Positions 17,691-25,492 of a DNA stretch of 64,000 bases are shown here, piece after piece. A program made the position numbers and the translations under genes. Below the pieces are notes generated by a model. It was not told the origin of the DNA and ran no database searches. It saw only the letters and a list, made by a program, of their open reading frames with translations. Every line of letters starts with the position of its first letter. Position 1 is the first letter of the stretch. The DNA comes from Halorubrum xinjiangense. Its GTDB lineage: Archaea > Halobacteriota > Halobacteria > Halobacteriales > Haloferacaceae. The stretch is from contig NZ_FNBO01000005.1 of the NCBI RefSeq assembly GCF_900102375.1, positions 148,409 to 212,408 on the forward strand, written 5' to 3'.

Positions 17691-18284
17691 ATGCTGATCA
17701 CGCTGGAGGGGCTCGACGGCAGCGGCAAGACGACGGTCTGGGAGGCGCTCCACGACGTGTACCCCGACGCGACGTTCACCCGCGAACCCACCGACAGCTG
17801 GTACGGGGAGGCTGTGGGGCGCTCGATGGGCGACCCGGACGCCGACCCGCTCGCGGAGCTGTTCTTATACACCGCCGACCACGCGAACCACCTCTCGGAG
17901 ACGGTGCGGCCGGCGCTCGCCGGCGGCGACCTCGTGGTCTCCGACCGCTACTCGGACTCGCGGTTCGCCTATCAGGGGGCGACGCTCGCGCGCGCCGACA
18001 CGGAGATCCAGCGCCCGCTGGAGTACGTCCGGGGGATCCACGCCGCGTTCTCGCGTCCGCCGGACGCGACCATCTACCTCGACGTAGACCCCGAGACCGG
18101 GGCCGAGCGCGCCGGCCGGAGCGACAAGTTCGAGCGCGGCGGCTACCTCGCCGCCGTGCGCGACAACTACGAGCGCCTGATCGACGCCGACCCCGGTCGG
18201 TTCCACCGGGTCGACGCCGCTCGCGCGCCCGAGGACGTGGTGGCGCGCGTCGAGGACATTGTGGCCGGGCTGGTCGACCGCTGA
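17691..18284 (+). CDS. tmk: Thymidylate kinase
   Basis: Phosphorylates dTMP to dTDP. The 197-residue protein has the P-loop [11 protein letters not shown] (residues 5-15), the DR(Y/H) motif as [14 protein letters not shown], and a LID segment around [12 protein letters not shown]. Length and motif spacing are normal for archaeal Tmk. A GTTTATTCC box about 27 bases before ATG 17691 fits a leaderless promoter. Stands alone between divergent CNNM gene and a convergent small membrane gene. Confidence 0.92.
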   Translation: MLITLEGLDGSGKTTVWEALHDVYPDATFTREPTDSWYGEAVGRSMGDPDADPLAELFLYTADHANHLSETVRPALAGGDLVVSDRYSDSRFAYQGATLARADTEIQRPLEYVRGIHAAFSRPPDATIYLDVDPETGAERAGRSDKFERGGYLAAVRDNYERLIDADPGRFHRVDAARAPEDVVARVEDIVAGLVDR

Positions 18285-18305
18285 CGCCGTCTCGTCCGAG
18301 GATTC

Positions 18306-18629
18306 TCAGCGCGTGTCTGGAAGCTCGTACTCGTCAGGCGACGGGACGTAGAGGTAGTCGATAGCGACGCCGAGCGCCAGCGGAAGCGCGATCAAAAGCG
18401 CCAGCAGGATCGTCGAGCTCCCGACGTTGATCCCGGTCCCGACGCCGAGCGCGCCGGTGAACACGAGCGTCGAGACGAGCAACAGCAGGGGGGTCAACAC
18501 GAGCGTGTAGACGACCGACCCCCACGACGTCGAGAGCTGAATCCGAAAGAACCGGGTCGCGACCCCGGCGAGGAACGTGTGGAACGCGACCAGGGCGAGG
18601 AGGCTGCCGAACCCGAACAGCGCGAGCAT
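18306..18629 (-). CDS. Small membrane protein, unknown function
   Basis: A 107-residue protein with three predicted membrane helices (about residues 1-22, 36-60 and 69-92) and a short charged C-terminus ending PDEYELPDTR. No known motif. ATG 18629 is chosen because it directly precedes the first helix; a GTG eight codons upstream (18653) would add a polar stub. Convergent with tmk. I do not recognise the family beyond it looking like a conserved haloarchaeal protein. Confidence 0.65.
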   Translation of the reverse strand: MLALFGFGSLLALVAFHTFLAGVATRFFRIQLSTSWGSVVYTLVLTPLLLLVSTLVFTGALGVGTGINVGSSTILLALLIALPLALGVAIDYLYVPSPDEYELPDTR

Positions 18630-18673
18630 GGTCGCCGTACGGACCGGCGACACTTCCCGCTATCGGCCGCACC

Positions 18674-18768
18674 CGGACCGCCGTCGCTCGCCTTGGGCGG
18701 ACCTCCATCAGATCGGACCGCCGTCGCTCGCCTTGGGCGGACCTCCCTCAGACCGGACCGCCGCCGCC
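18674..18768. repeat. 40-bp direct repeat, 2.4 copies
   Basis: A unit beginning CGGACCGCCGTCGCTCGCC starts at 18,674, again at 18,714 and, in part, at 18,754, so the period is exactly 40 bases. The first two copies differ at very few positions. The third copy merges into the 3' end of the DUF5813-like gene (GGGGPV C-terminus). It looks like a recent local duplication at the gene end and separates that gene from the small membrane gene downstream. Confidence 0.85.
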
Positions 18769-19305
18769 CTGCTGTCGCGCTGCCGAGAGCAGGTCCGAGA
18801 CGGGCTCGGTGTACTCGTACCCCGGGATCACTCCCTGAACGTACGTCCCCTCGACGAAGTCGATCAGCGCGCCCGCGTCGTCGACACCCCGCCGCTCGTT
18901 GATATCCGTGAGCGCGTACGCGACCGTGATCTCGTCGACCTCGCCCTCGACGACCGGGTCGAACTCCCGATCCGTTCGGGTGACGCCGCCGACGTCGACG
19001 ACGCGGCGTTCGAACGTGTCGGCCCAGCCGTCCCCGACCACGTCGGCGACCTCGTCGGCGGTGACCGCCGAGAGCGTCGGCACGCGGACGGTGACCGCAA
19101 AGCGGATCCGGCCCTCCTCGGCGGGCGCCGCGCGAACGCGCCCGTCGAACGCGGTCGTCGTCGAGACCCAGCCGTCCCCGTCGCGCTCGAAGGAGCCGTG
19201 GTCTGCGAACGCCCGCCGGACCCGGTCGGGGAGTTCGTCCGTCGGGTCGGGCTTGTCGCCCGCGCCGTCGTCGCGCTCGGCGTCGTCGTCCTCGGTTTCG
19301 CTCAT
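18748..19305 (-). CDS. DUF5813-like haloarchaeal protein
   Basis: A 185-residue soluble acidic protein: charged N-terminal tail (about 24 residues), then a mixed alpha/beta domain with FERDGDGWVSTTTAFDGRV and a VTVRVPTLSAVTADEVADVVGDGW segment. I match it, with moderate certainty, to the haloarchaeal family DUF5813. No catalytic motif visible. The C-terminus ends in a Gln/Gly-rich tail that overlaps the third copy of a 40-bp repeat, so the tail may be an acquired extension. Function unknown. Confidence 0.7.
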   Translation of the reverse strand: MSETEDDDAERDDGAGDKPDPTDELPDRVRRAFADHGSFERDGDGWVSTTTAFDGRVRAAPAEEGRIRFAVTVRVPTLSAVTADEVADVVGDGWADTFERRVVDVGGVTRTDREFDPVVEGEVDEITVAYALTDINERRGVDDAGALIDFVEGTYVQGVIPGYEYTEPVSDLLSAARQQGGGGPV

Positions 19306-19455
19306 ACCGATCCGGAGGCGACGCGCCGTGAAAAGCCGCTCGCGTCGCCCGCGCGAGCCGCGACGCCGACGCGGTTCGCGCCGGCCCCGTCACCGATACG
19401 GGCACTCCGGGCCGGTACGTCGGGCCCTTTTGTGCGTCGACCGCCGAGACCGGGT

Positions 19456-20769
19456 ATGGCAGACACGTTTCGGTCCACGGAGGGACTGATCGACGCGCTC
19501 GCGGACGCCGACTTCGACCGCCCGCCGGCGCTCGTCAGCAACGCGCACATCACCGGGCTCGGCGTCGCTCGGGCGCTCGACGCCCACGACGTGCCCGTGA
19601 TCGCGCTCGACCGAGCGGGCGGGGACGCCGGCGGCGCGGGAGCCGAGACGGGGACCGTCACGCACGACGGGCTCGCGCCGCCCTCGGACGCGGTCGACTT
19701 CGCGGGCGCGGTGACGTACCCGCTCGACGACCTCGACGGGTTCCGGGAAGACGTGGAGGCGATCGTCGACGCCGCGGGCGCGGAGGCGGTCGCGTTCGGC
19801 TGTATGGACGAGTGGGCGCTCTCGTACGCCGAGGCCGACCCCGACGGCGTCCGGCTCCCCTTCGCCGGGAGCGACACGCTCGACGACGTATTGAACAAGT
19901 CCGAGCTGTACGCGACCTGCGAGCGGCTCGGCGTCCCCTATCCGGAGACGTACCGGCTGGCGGAGACCGCGGCGGCCGGGACCCGCGAGGCGGACGCGAC
20001 GGTCGACGAGGCCGCGGAGGCGCTCGGCTTCCCGCTGGTGGTGAAGCCCGAGCTCAAGCGCGATTTCGAGGAGGCGTTCGGTACCAACGTGATCGAGGTC
20101 GCGGACCGCGGGGAGTTCGCGGACGTCGTCGCGGCCGCGAGCGACGCGGGGATCGCGGTGATGGCCCAGAAGCGCGTCGACATCGCGACCGGGAGGGACC
20201 ACTCGCTGGCCTCCTACGTCCCCCCGTCCGGGCGCGATGACGCGCTCGCGGTCGTGGGCAACGCCGCGGTCCGGTACCCCCGCAACTTCGGCACGTCCTG
20301 TCTCGTGGAGACGGCCGACGAGCCGGCGATCGAGGAGCGCGCGCTGGCTGTCCTCGACGACGCGGACTACCACGGCATCAGCGAGGCGGAGTTCGTCTAC
20401 GACGAGGCCCGCGGGGAGTTCCTGCTGCTCGACGTCAACACCCGGCCGTGGAAGTGGATCTCGATGCCGGTCGCCGCGGGCGCGAACCTCCCGATGGCCG
20501 CCTACGCCGCGGTCACAGACGCGAGCTACGAGTCCGACGGCGTCGAGCTGACGCGGTGGGTGTACCTCCGCGACTACCTCTCGCTTTTAGCGGGCGACGA
20601 CGCCTTCTGGGACCAGCTGTCGGCGGCCGACTGGCGCCGGCTCGTCTCCGGCGCGTTCGAGCGCGAGGGGAACCTCACGACCGGCGTCTACCGGCCCTCC
20701 GACCCGGGCCCGGCCGCGAAGCTGTTCGAGACCGAGTTCGTTGACCGCGAGTACTACTGCTCCTGTTGA
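19456..20769 (+). CDS. ATP-grasp ligase-like protein
   Basis: A 437-residue ATP-grasp protein related to carboxylate-amine ligases. After an N-terminal Rossmann-like domain (NAHITGLGVARALDAHDVPV) comes the ATP-grasp core: a NKSELYATCERLGVPYPETY linker, the strand FPLVVKPELKRDF with the ATP-binding Lys, and the metal-binding end FLLLDVNTRPWKWISMPVAAG with D and N ligands. Likely forms a peptide-like or ester bond between a carboxylate and an unknown partner. C-terminus has YYCSC, two cysteines that are unusual in a haloarchaeal protein. Start ATG 19456 is the first Met preceding the fold. Confidence 0.82.
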   Translation: MADTFRSTEGLIDALADADFDRPPALVSNAHITGLGVARALDAHDVPVIALDRAGGDAGGAGAETGTVTHDGLAPPSDAVDFAGAVTYPLDDLDGFREDVEAIVDAAGAEAVAFGCMDEWALSYAEADPDGVRLPFAGSDTLDDVLNKSELYATCERLGVPYPETYRLAETAAAGTREADATVDEAAEALGFPLVVKPELKRDFEEAFGTNVIEVADRGEFADVVAAASDAGIAVMAQKRVDIATGRDHSLASYVPPSGRDDALAVVGNAAVRYPRNFGTSCLVETADEPAIEERALAVLDDADYHGISEAEFVYDEARGEFLLLDVNTRPWKWISMPVAAGANLPMAAYAAVTDASYESDGVELTRWVYLRDYLSLLAGDDAFWDQLSAADWRRLVSGAFEREGNLTTGVYRPSDPGPAAKLFETEFVDREYYCSC

Positions 20770-20806
20770 CCCGGTCGACCGAGTGTGGCCCGCCGGGGGG
20801 AGCCGG

Positions 20807-21253
20807 TCAGTTCAACGTCTTTCGCATACAGACGGCGGACGCCGGACAGAGGTCCGCGAACTCCGTCGTGTTCCGGATCGCCTCCGGAGCGTCCGTCCGC
20901 TCTATCGCAGCGTATCCCCGCTCGGAGAAAAACCCCGACGCGGTCGTCGTGAGGAGGTAGAGCTCTTTAACCCCCCCCTTCCGTGCTCTCGTTTCCAACG
21001 CGTCACAGATCGCGCTCCCGTAGCCGACCCCGCGCTTCCGGGCGTCCACGACGACCGATCGGAGGAGCCCCACGCGACCGTACGGCTCGATCCCGCCGAC
21101 CCCGATCCGCTCGCCGCCGACTGTGGCCACGTAGAAGTTCGCCGGGGAGTCTCCCACGTCCTCGGCGGGGAGCCCGTTCCGCTCCAGAAGCGTCTCGACG
21201 TAGTCGAGCTCCCCCGCGGCAGCGTCGAGCCGTATCGACGACACACTTGCCAT
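20807..21253 (-). CDS. arsN2: GNAT acetyltransferase, ArsN2-like
   Basis: A 148-residue GNAT-fold N-acetyltransferase resembling ArsN2, which acetylates amino-arsenical compounds. Acetyl-CoA site LRSVVVDARKRGVGYGSAICDALE (the R/Q-x-x-G-x-G/A motif) is followed by ELYLLTTTASGFFSERGYAAIERTDAPEAI and the conserved C-terminal EFADLCPASAVCM. The LYLLTT, FF..RGY and LCP.SA.CM segments are diagnostic for ArsN2-like proteins. No other ars gene is in the window, so arsenic function is a family inference. Between it and pyrF lies a 17-bp tandem repeat. Confidence 0.78.
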   Translation of the reverse strand: MASVSSIRLDAAAGELDYVETLLERNGLPAEDVGDSPANFYVATVGGERIGVGGIEPYGRVGLLRSVVVDARKRGVGYGSAICDALETRARKGGVKELYLLTTTASGFFSERGYAAIERTDAPEAIRNTTEFADLCPASAVCMRKTLN

Positions 21254-21302
21254 GGGCGGCCGATCGTATTCAACCCAAGGGCGATCGGCGGCGGTCGGGG
21301 CT

Positions 21303-21421
21303 GGTCAGCAGGCGGAGTCGGTCAGCAGGCGAAGTCGGTCAGCAGGCGAAGTCGGTCAGCAGGCGAAGTCGGTCAGCAGGCGAAGTCGGTCAGCAGACGG
21401 AATCGGTCAGCGGGCGGTACG
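21303..21421. repeat. 17-bp tandem repeat, seven copies
   Basis: Seven consecutive 17-base units, consensus GGTCAGCAGGCGAAGTC. Units 2-5 are identical; unit 1 has one change, unit 6 a few, and unit 7 diverges at its end. The period is not a multiple of three, so each reading frame is open and gives repetitive peptides in shadow frames, but there is no plausible gene. It ends about 90 bases before pyrF and about 50 bases from the arsN2 start, in the space between two divergent genes. Confidence 0.92.
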
Positions 21422-21509
21422 AACACACCGGCGGTCGACGCGCGCGACCACTGTGAGTCGCCCTACCGCGGAACACAACGGTTAGTGCGCCCGCCGACGC
21501 AGGGCGCGT

Positions 21510-22340
21510 ATGGGCTTCTTCGAGACGCTCGCGGACCGGATTGACGCGGTCGACAGCGTCGTCTCGGTCGGGCTCGACCCCGACCCGAGCCGGCTCCCCG
21601 AGACCGTGATCGACGCCGACCTCCCGCGGTGGGCGTTCAACCGCCGGATCATCGACGCGACTCACGAGCACGCCGCCTGCTACAAGCCGAACGCCGCCTT
21701 CTACGAGGACCCCGACGGCTGGCGCGCCCTCCGGGAGACCGCGGCGTACGCCGAGGGAAAGGGCGTCCCCGTCCTCCTCGACGCGAAGCGCGGCGACATC
21801 GGAAACACCGCGCGTCAGTACGCCGAGGTCCTCGACTGGGTCGACGCGATCACCGTGAATCCCTACCTCGGGCGCGACTCGCTCCAGCCGTTCCTCGACC
21901 GCGCGGACAAGGGCGTGTTCGCGCTCTGTCGCACCTCGAACCCGGGCGGGGCCGACCTCCAGGACCTCGAACTCGCCTCCGGCGAGCCGCTCTATGAGCG
22001 CGTCGCCGCGCTCGCGGACGTGTGGAACGCGAACGACAACGTCGGCCTCGTCGTGGGCGCGACGACGCCCGAGGAGCTGGAGGCGGTCCGGGAGATCGTC
22101 CCGGAGATCCCCTTCCTCGTCCCCGGCGTGGGCGCGCAGGGGGGCGACGCCGAGGCCGCGGTCGAGCACGGGTTGGCCTCGCGGCCGGACCTCCCGGTCG
22201 ACGTCGGCCTCGTGAACTCCTCGCGCGGGATCATCTTCGCCGGCGAGGAGTCGAGCCGCCCCGGCGACGAGGCGACGTACTTCGGCGCCGCCGGCGACGC
22301 GGCCAAGCGGCTCACGAAGCGGCTGAACCGACACCGCTAG
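21510..22340 (+). CDS. pyrF: Orotidine 5'-phosphate decarboxylase
   Basis: Final step of UMP synthesis. The 276-residue TIM barrel is of the longer PyrF type: first strand VVSVGLDPDPSRLPE, then YKPNAAFYE, the catalytic PVLLDAKRGDIGNTARQY with the D-x-K-x-x-D core, and the C-terminal phosphate site VNSSRGIIFAG. Length and motif order match the archaeal/mycobacterial type 2 subfamily. Gene is followed closely by a convergent small zinc-finger gene. Confidence 0.94.
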   Translation: MGFFETLADRIDAVDSVVSVGLDPDPSRLPETVIDADLPRWAFNRRIIDATHEHAACYKPNAAFYEDPDGWRALRETAAYAEGKGVPVLLDAKRGDIGNTARQYAEVLDWVDAITVNPYLGRDSLQPFLDRADKGVFALCRTSNPGGADLQDLELASGEPLYERVAALADVWNANDNVGLVVGATTPEELEAVREIVPEIPFLVPGVGAQGGDAEAAVEHGLASRPDLPVDVGLVNSSRGIIFAGEESSRPGDEATYFGAAGDAAKRLTKRLNRHR

Positions 22341-22364
22341 GCTCGCGTGCCGCTCGGGGGCCCG

Positions 22365-22505
22365 CTACCCGCGTCCGGCGGCACACCCGGAACAGGCGCG
22401 GGCCGACTCGTCCCAGTGGTCGTCGCAGACGGCGCGGCCGCAGCGGTCGCAGGTGCGGGTCGCGGTGGCCGCCTCGCAGACCTGACAGAGTCCGGTGAGG
22501 CTCAC
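22365..22505 (-). CDS. 46-residue zinc-finger microprotein
   Basis: A short frame starting at GTG 22505, encoding SLTGLCQVCEAATATRTC followed by DRCGRAVCDDHWDES and ACSGCAAGRG. It has three CxxC pairs plus a CDDHW element, arranged as one or two zinc knuckles. Such tiny CPxCG-related zinc-finger proteins are common and conserved in haloarchaea. All residues are consistent with coding (acidic, Ala-rich), and the stop lies in the 3' flank shared with pyrF. It sits divergently from trmY. Function unknown; nucleic-acid binding or regulation suspected. Confidence 0.75.
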   Translation of the reverse strand: MSLTGLCQVCEAATATRTCDRCGRAVCDDHWDESARACSGCAAGRG

Positions 22506-22555
22506 GGCGGCAGTTGGGTCGCACGCCTTATCAGGATCGGGGGCGAGCCCCGGAT

Positions 22556-23170
22556 ATGCGCCAGTTCGTCGTCATCGGCCGCGACGTGCCCATCGACCCC
22601 GACGCGATCTCGCTGTCGGACGTCCCGGGCGCCGGGCGGCTCGACCTCCTCTGTCGGTGCGTCAGCGCCGGCGTCTTCCTCTCGCACGGGATCCGCGAGT
22701 CGGTCCGGGTCCACCTCGTCGTCGCCGACGAGTTCACCGTCACCTTCGATTCCGACACGCTCCGGCACCTCCACCCCGACGAGCGCAACGTCGCCGCGCG
22801 GGTCCGCGACGCGCTCGCCGCGAAGGCGGACGCGATCGGGCACATGCCCGCGGACGTCTCCCCGGGCGTCGAACTCCGCCGGATGGGACTCGACGCGACG
22901 CTCGACCGACTCGTCGGCGACGACGGCCGCGGCCCGGACGGAACGCTCGTCCACCTCCACGAGGAGGGCGACCCGCTCGTCGACGCCGAGCCACCGACCG
23001 ACCCCGTGTTCGTGCTCTCGGACCACCACGACTTCGCCGACACGGAGGCGGCGGCGATCGCCGACCGCGCCGAGCGACGGCTGCGCGTCGGGCCCGAACT
23101 CCTCCACGCAGATCACACGATCACGGTGGTCCACAACTGGCTCGACACCGACGGGTACGCCGAGTACTGA
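22556..23170 (+). CDS. trmY: tRNA (pseudouridine54-N1)-methyltransferase
   Basis: SPOUT-class methyltransferase that makes N1-methylpseudouridine at position 54 of archaeal tRNA. The 204-residue protein starts MRQFVVIGRDVP and carries the family-typical RLDLLCRCVSAGVFLSHGIR, FDSDTLRHLHPDERNVAA, and the C-terminal knot region PVFVLSDHHDFADTE with LLHADHTITVVHNWLD. ATG 22556 follows a CTTATC box by about 27 bases, so probably leaderless. The downstream CHY zinc-finger gene starts 12 bases later and may be cotranscribed. Confidence 0.92.
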   Translation: MRQFVVIGRDVPIDPDAISLSDVPGAGRLDLLCRCVSAGVFLSHGIRESVRVHLVVADEFTVTFDSDTLRHLHPDERNVAARVRDALAAKADAIGHMPADVSPGVELRRMGLDATLDRLVGDDGRGPDGTLVHLHEEGDPLVDAEPPTDPVFVLSDHHDFADTEAAAIADRAERRLRVGPELLHADHTITVVHNWLDTDGYAEY

Positions 23171-23181
23171 CCCCGAGACCG

Positions 23182-23628
23182 ATGCCGACCGATTCCTCCG
23201 ACCCCTCCGACCGCGAGACGACGCCGCCCGCCGACCGAAAGACGACGACCGCCCCGGACACCGACCCGCGCTTCGAGGTCCCCCTGCGCGGAATCGACGT
23301 CGACCCCGAGACGCGCTGCGCGCACTGGGACGCCCCCGTCGACGTGGTCGCGCTCCGGTTCGGATGCTGTGAGACGTACTACCCCTGCGACGCCTGTCAC
23401 GACGCGGCCACCGGCCACGAGGCGGTCCCGTGGCCCCGCGAGCGCTTCGACGAGCCGGCGGTCCTGTGCGGCGTCTGCGGGGCGACGCTCACCGCCCGGG
23501 CCTATCTCGACGGAACAGACGCCTGTCCCGCGTGCGACGCGCGGTTCAACCCCGGTTGTCGAAAACACCGCGACCGGTACTTCGAGGTGAAAGGGTCGGA
23601 CGGCGGGGAGGACAAGGACGATTTATAA
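23182..23628 (+). CDS. CHY zinc-finger protein
   Basis: A 148-residue protein with an acidic N-terminal tail and a CHY-type zinc finger: CAHWDAPVDVVALRFGCCETYYPCDACHD, then H and VLCGVCGATL and ACPACDARFNPGC-HRDRYFEV. Pattern of Cys and His (C-H...CC..C..C) matches PF05495. In eukaryotes the domain is in E3 ligase RCHY1; in archaea its role is unknown, likely metal binding or protein quality control. Starts 12 bases after trmY. The last residues are Gly/Asp-rich. Confidence 0.88.
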   Translation: MPTDSSDPSDRETTPPADRKTTTAPDTDPRFEVPLRGIDVDPETRCAHWDAPVDVVALRFGCCETYYPCDACHDAATGHEAVPWPRERFDEPAVLCGVCGATLTARAYLDGTDACPACDARFNPGCRKHRDRYFEVKGSDGGEDKDDL

Positions 23629-23634
23629 GTGACG

Positions 23635-24215
23635 AGCCGGTGCGGTGGCGCGCGCCTCCGAGCGCCCATCGGGCGCGAGGAGCGCGTGCGAGGGACGCGG
23701 TGAGCGCTCGCAGAGCGCGAACCGCGAGGCTGGGGAGGCGTGAGGTGCGGTCGCGGTGCGGGGCGGGGCGGGGCGGGACTCAAAGGGGCAGTCGCGAGGC
23801 CGCAGTAGGCGTTCACGAGAGCGGAGCTCTCGTGAGCCAATCAGAACGCGAGGCGTTCTGATGACGACGTAAGCACTGGAAGGAGCGAACGGAGTGAGCG
23901 ACTGAAGCGCGCAACGAGCGTACTGCGGCCTCGCGGCTGGGGCTTTGGTGGTGTTCGTCGTCGATCAGCAGGCATCTACGTATAGCCGAGCGGCTAGGGC
24001 TTTGGTGGTGTTCGTCGTCGATCAGCAGGCATCTACGTATAGCCGAGCGGCTAGGGCTTTGGTGGTGTTCGTCGTCGATCAGCAGGCATCTACGTATAGC
24101 CTCGCGACTGGGGCTTTGGTGATGTCCACCGACGATCCGAGATCACCCATTTATAAACAACTGAAAGTGACCTTGGCTCTGTCACCTGTCGATCTGCGTT
24201 CTATCATTTATAACT
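23635..24215 (+). repeat. Dispersed noncoding repeat element, copy B, with tandem 57-bp tail
   Basis: Shares the ordered blocks of copy A: GCGAGGCTGGGGAGGCGTGA, ACTCAAAGGGGCAGTCG, GACGTAAGCACTGG and GGAGCGAACGGAGTGAGCG, in plus orientation. The tail carries three near-identical 57-base units starting GGGCTTTGGTGGTGTTCG at 23,940, 23,997 and 24,054, then a diverged fourth at 24,111. Between the blocks lie two palindromes (TTCACGAGAG.../...CTCTCGTGAG and AATCAGAACG.../...CGTTCTGAT) absent from copy A. The repeated shadow frame over the tail is not a gene. Function unknown. Confidence 0.8.
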
Positions 24216-24351
24216 AAACTGCCTGACTTTTGGCGGTGGCCGTGGCTGCCGCCAATTTGCCCGGTCCTCACCGATTCTCGTTCTATCTGATCTTCTCTGA
24301 TCGCCCCCCTTTCGGAAGGATTAAAAGAACGAGCGGCCTTCTGTCGAGTGC

Positions 24352-24424
24352 GGGCCGGTGGGGTAGCTTGGTATCCTTCGGCCTTCGGGTGGCCGTAACC
24401 ACGATTCAAATTCGTGCCGGCCCA
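24352..24424 (+). tRNA. tRNA-Pro (anticodon CGG)
   Basis: Cloverleaf folds by hand: acceptor GGGCCGG with CCGGCCC, discriminator A; D-loop with AGCTTGGTA; anticodon stem CGGCC/GGCCG around loop TTCGGGT, anticodon CGG; T stem CACGA/TCGTG around TTCAAAT. No CCA is encoded. A TTAAAAG box about 30 bases upstream and a TTTTT stretch about 14 bases downstream fit transcription signals. The last 14 bases of the tRNA plus one recur at 25,286, suggesting use as an integration site. Confidence 0.93.
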
Positions 24425-24794
24425 CTACCCCCTTATACTTTTTCCAGCCTCAGAGACCTCTCTTCGCCCGGCAGTCCAGCTGTTTCGCCAGCTGGACCGC
24501 CCGGCAGTCCGCCCGCTACTGCTGGCAGACCGCCCGACGTGAGCTCCCGCCTTCTCTCCAAGCGGTCGGCAACCTTGCGGTCCGTGAGGTCCGGCGGACC
24601 CGGACCGAACGGTGCCGACCGCGCACCGGCGACCGGAGGGAGCCGAACGGGTGGCGGTGCGGTCCGCCTTGGCCTTCCAAGGAGACTAACTCTGTAAACG
24701 ACTGTACCGGCTGTTTTCAGGCACTTCAGGAATTTACAGTACAGAATACAGTAAGAGATAGTTATTTACGGTATCGGGCGATTTGTTCACCCGC
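24425..24794. other. Intergenic stretch after tRNA-Pro, no gene seen
   Basis: After the tRNA and its T-rich end there are about 370 bases without a believable gene. The first 240 bases are GC-rich, with a palindrome around CCAGCTGTTTCGCCAGCTGG (24,478-24,497). After about 24,690 the sequence becomes AT-rich and ends with a TTATTTACGG promoter-like box for the next small gene. The composition change marks the left border of the accessory patch. Confidence 0.5.
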
Positions 24795-25049
24795 ATGCCA
24801 CCTGAAGGCTACCAGTCGATCACGGTCTCCGACGAGACCGCCAACCTGCTCGCACAGGTCATGATTTCCGGCGATTTAGACAACATGTCGGAGGCTGTCA
24901 CGGTTTCTGCCAAGGCCGCTCTGGACCAAGATCTCGGTCGTGGCCCCGACCTCGAAGACGTCGACGACCTCGACCGGACGCTTCAGCAACTCCATGAGGC
25001 GCATCTACAGATCGCCAGTAGCCTCGGAGAGCTACAAGAGCGCCTGTGA
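24795..25049 (+). CDS. Small RHH-like / DUF7386-like protein
   Basis: An 84-residue protein. The N-terminal half (YQSITVSDETANLLAQVM ... MSEAVTVSAKAAL) has the strand-helix-helix pattern of ribbon-helix-helix or antitoxin-like domains, though I cannot confirm DNA binding. The C-terminal half is acidic and likely coiled (DLEDVDDLDRTLQQLHEAH). ATG 24795 lies about 27 bases after a TTATTTAC box and is preferred to a TTG at 24783. It lies in the accessory patch beside tRNA-Pro, with no partner toxin visible. Family name uncertain. Confidence 0.55.
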   Translation: MPPEGYQSITVSDETANLLAQVMISGDLDNMSEAVTVSAKAALDQDLGRGPDLEDVDDLDRTLQQLHEAHLQIASSLGELQERL

Positions 25050-25285
25050 CCCTGTTGTGGGGGATTCGGTGGTAACACCGAACCCACCCACCTGCCGACC
25101 CACCCATACCCCCTGTCGGCCGCCTGCGGCCCGAGACGGCCCGCGTCGAGGGGCGCGGGCCCCCCTCAATGGGGGGTCCGCGCCGCCGACCGGGCAGGTG
25201 GTGGTCTCTCGGTGCCCTGGACTCGTGCTATCTCTCTGTACACCCGTTAGAGCCTGTCACGGTCGATTTCTGTCGTAATTCCCCG

Positions 25286-25310
25286 TCGTGCCGGCCCACT
25301 TCTCCCGCAC
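25286..25310 (+). repeat. att-like repeat of the tRNA-Pro 3' end
   Basis: The first 15 bases (TCGTGCCGGCCCACT) repeat the 3' end of tRNA-Pro and its flank at 24,412-24,426. The overlapping next part, GCCCACTTCTCCCGCAC (25,294-25,310), repeats exactly at 28,501-28,517. The three sites bracket 24.4-25.3 kb and 25.3-28.5 kb. This is the pattern left by integrases that use a tRNA 3' end, but no integrase gene is present. Between 25,050 and 25,490 nothing else coding was seen. Confidence 0.5.
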
Positions 25311-25492
25311 TTTGTTCGGAGCCGACGAAACCGCAACACAGCGTCGGCTCCGACATCACAGCACCGCACCGCCGTGGTTGATTCGAATCGCGTCGCAACC
25401 TGGAGTCCCCGCGTTCATGGGTTTTGCTCTGGAGTCGAACAGCGATCGCGTTCGAACCATAATAAACCGTCACACAGCCTGATCCCTCGTGT

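Noticed and set aside
21303..21421. CRISPR array
   Set aside because: Units are directly abutting with no spacers and no cas genes are in the window.
21252..21485. Overlapping repetitive frames (GQQAKSVSRRSRSAGEV-type)
   Set aside because: Produced by the 17-bp tandem repeat, which keeps all frames open; composition is unlike haloarchaeal proteins.
23945..24217. Plus-strand frame reading VVFVVDQQASTYSRAARAL three times
   Set aside because: It is just the 57-base tandem repeat (a multiple of three) read in frame; no start signal, no domain, and the repeat is noncoding in copy A.
24230..24697. 155-codon frame covering tRNA-Pro
   Set aside because: It spans a clear tRNA and noncoding DNA; no homologous protein segment is visible.
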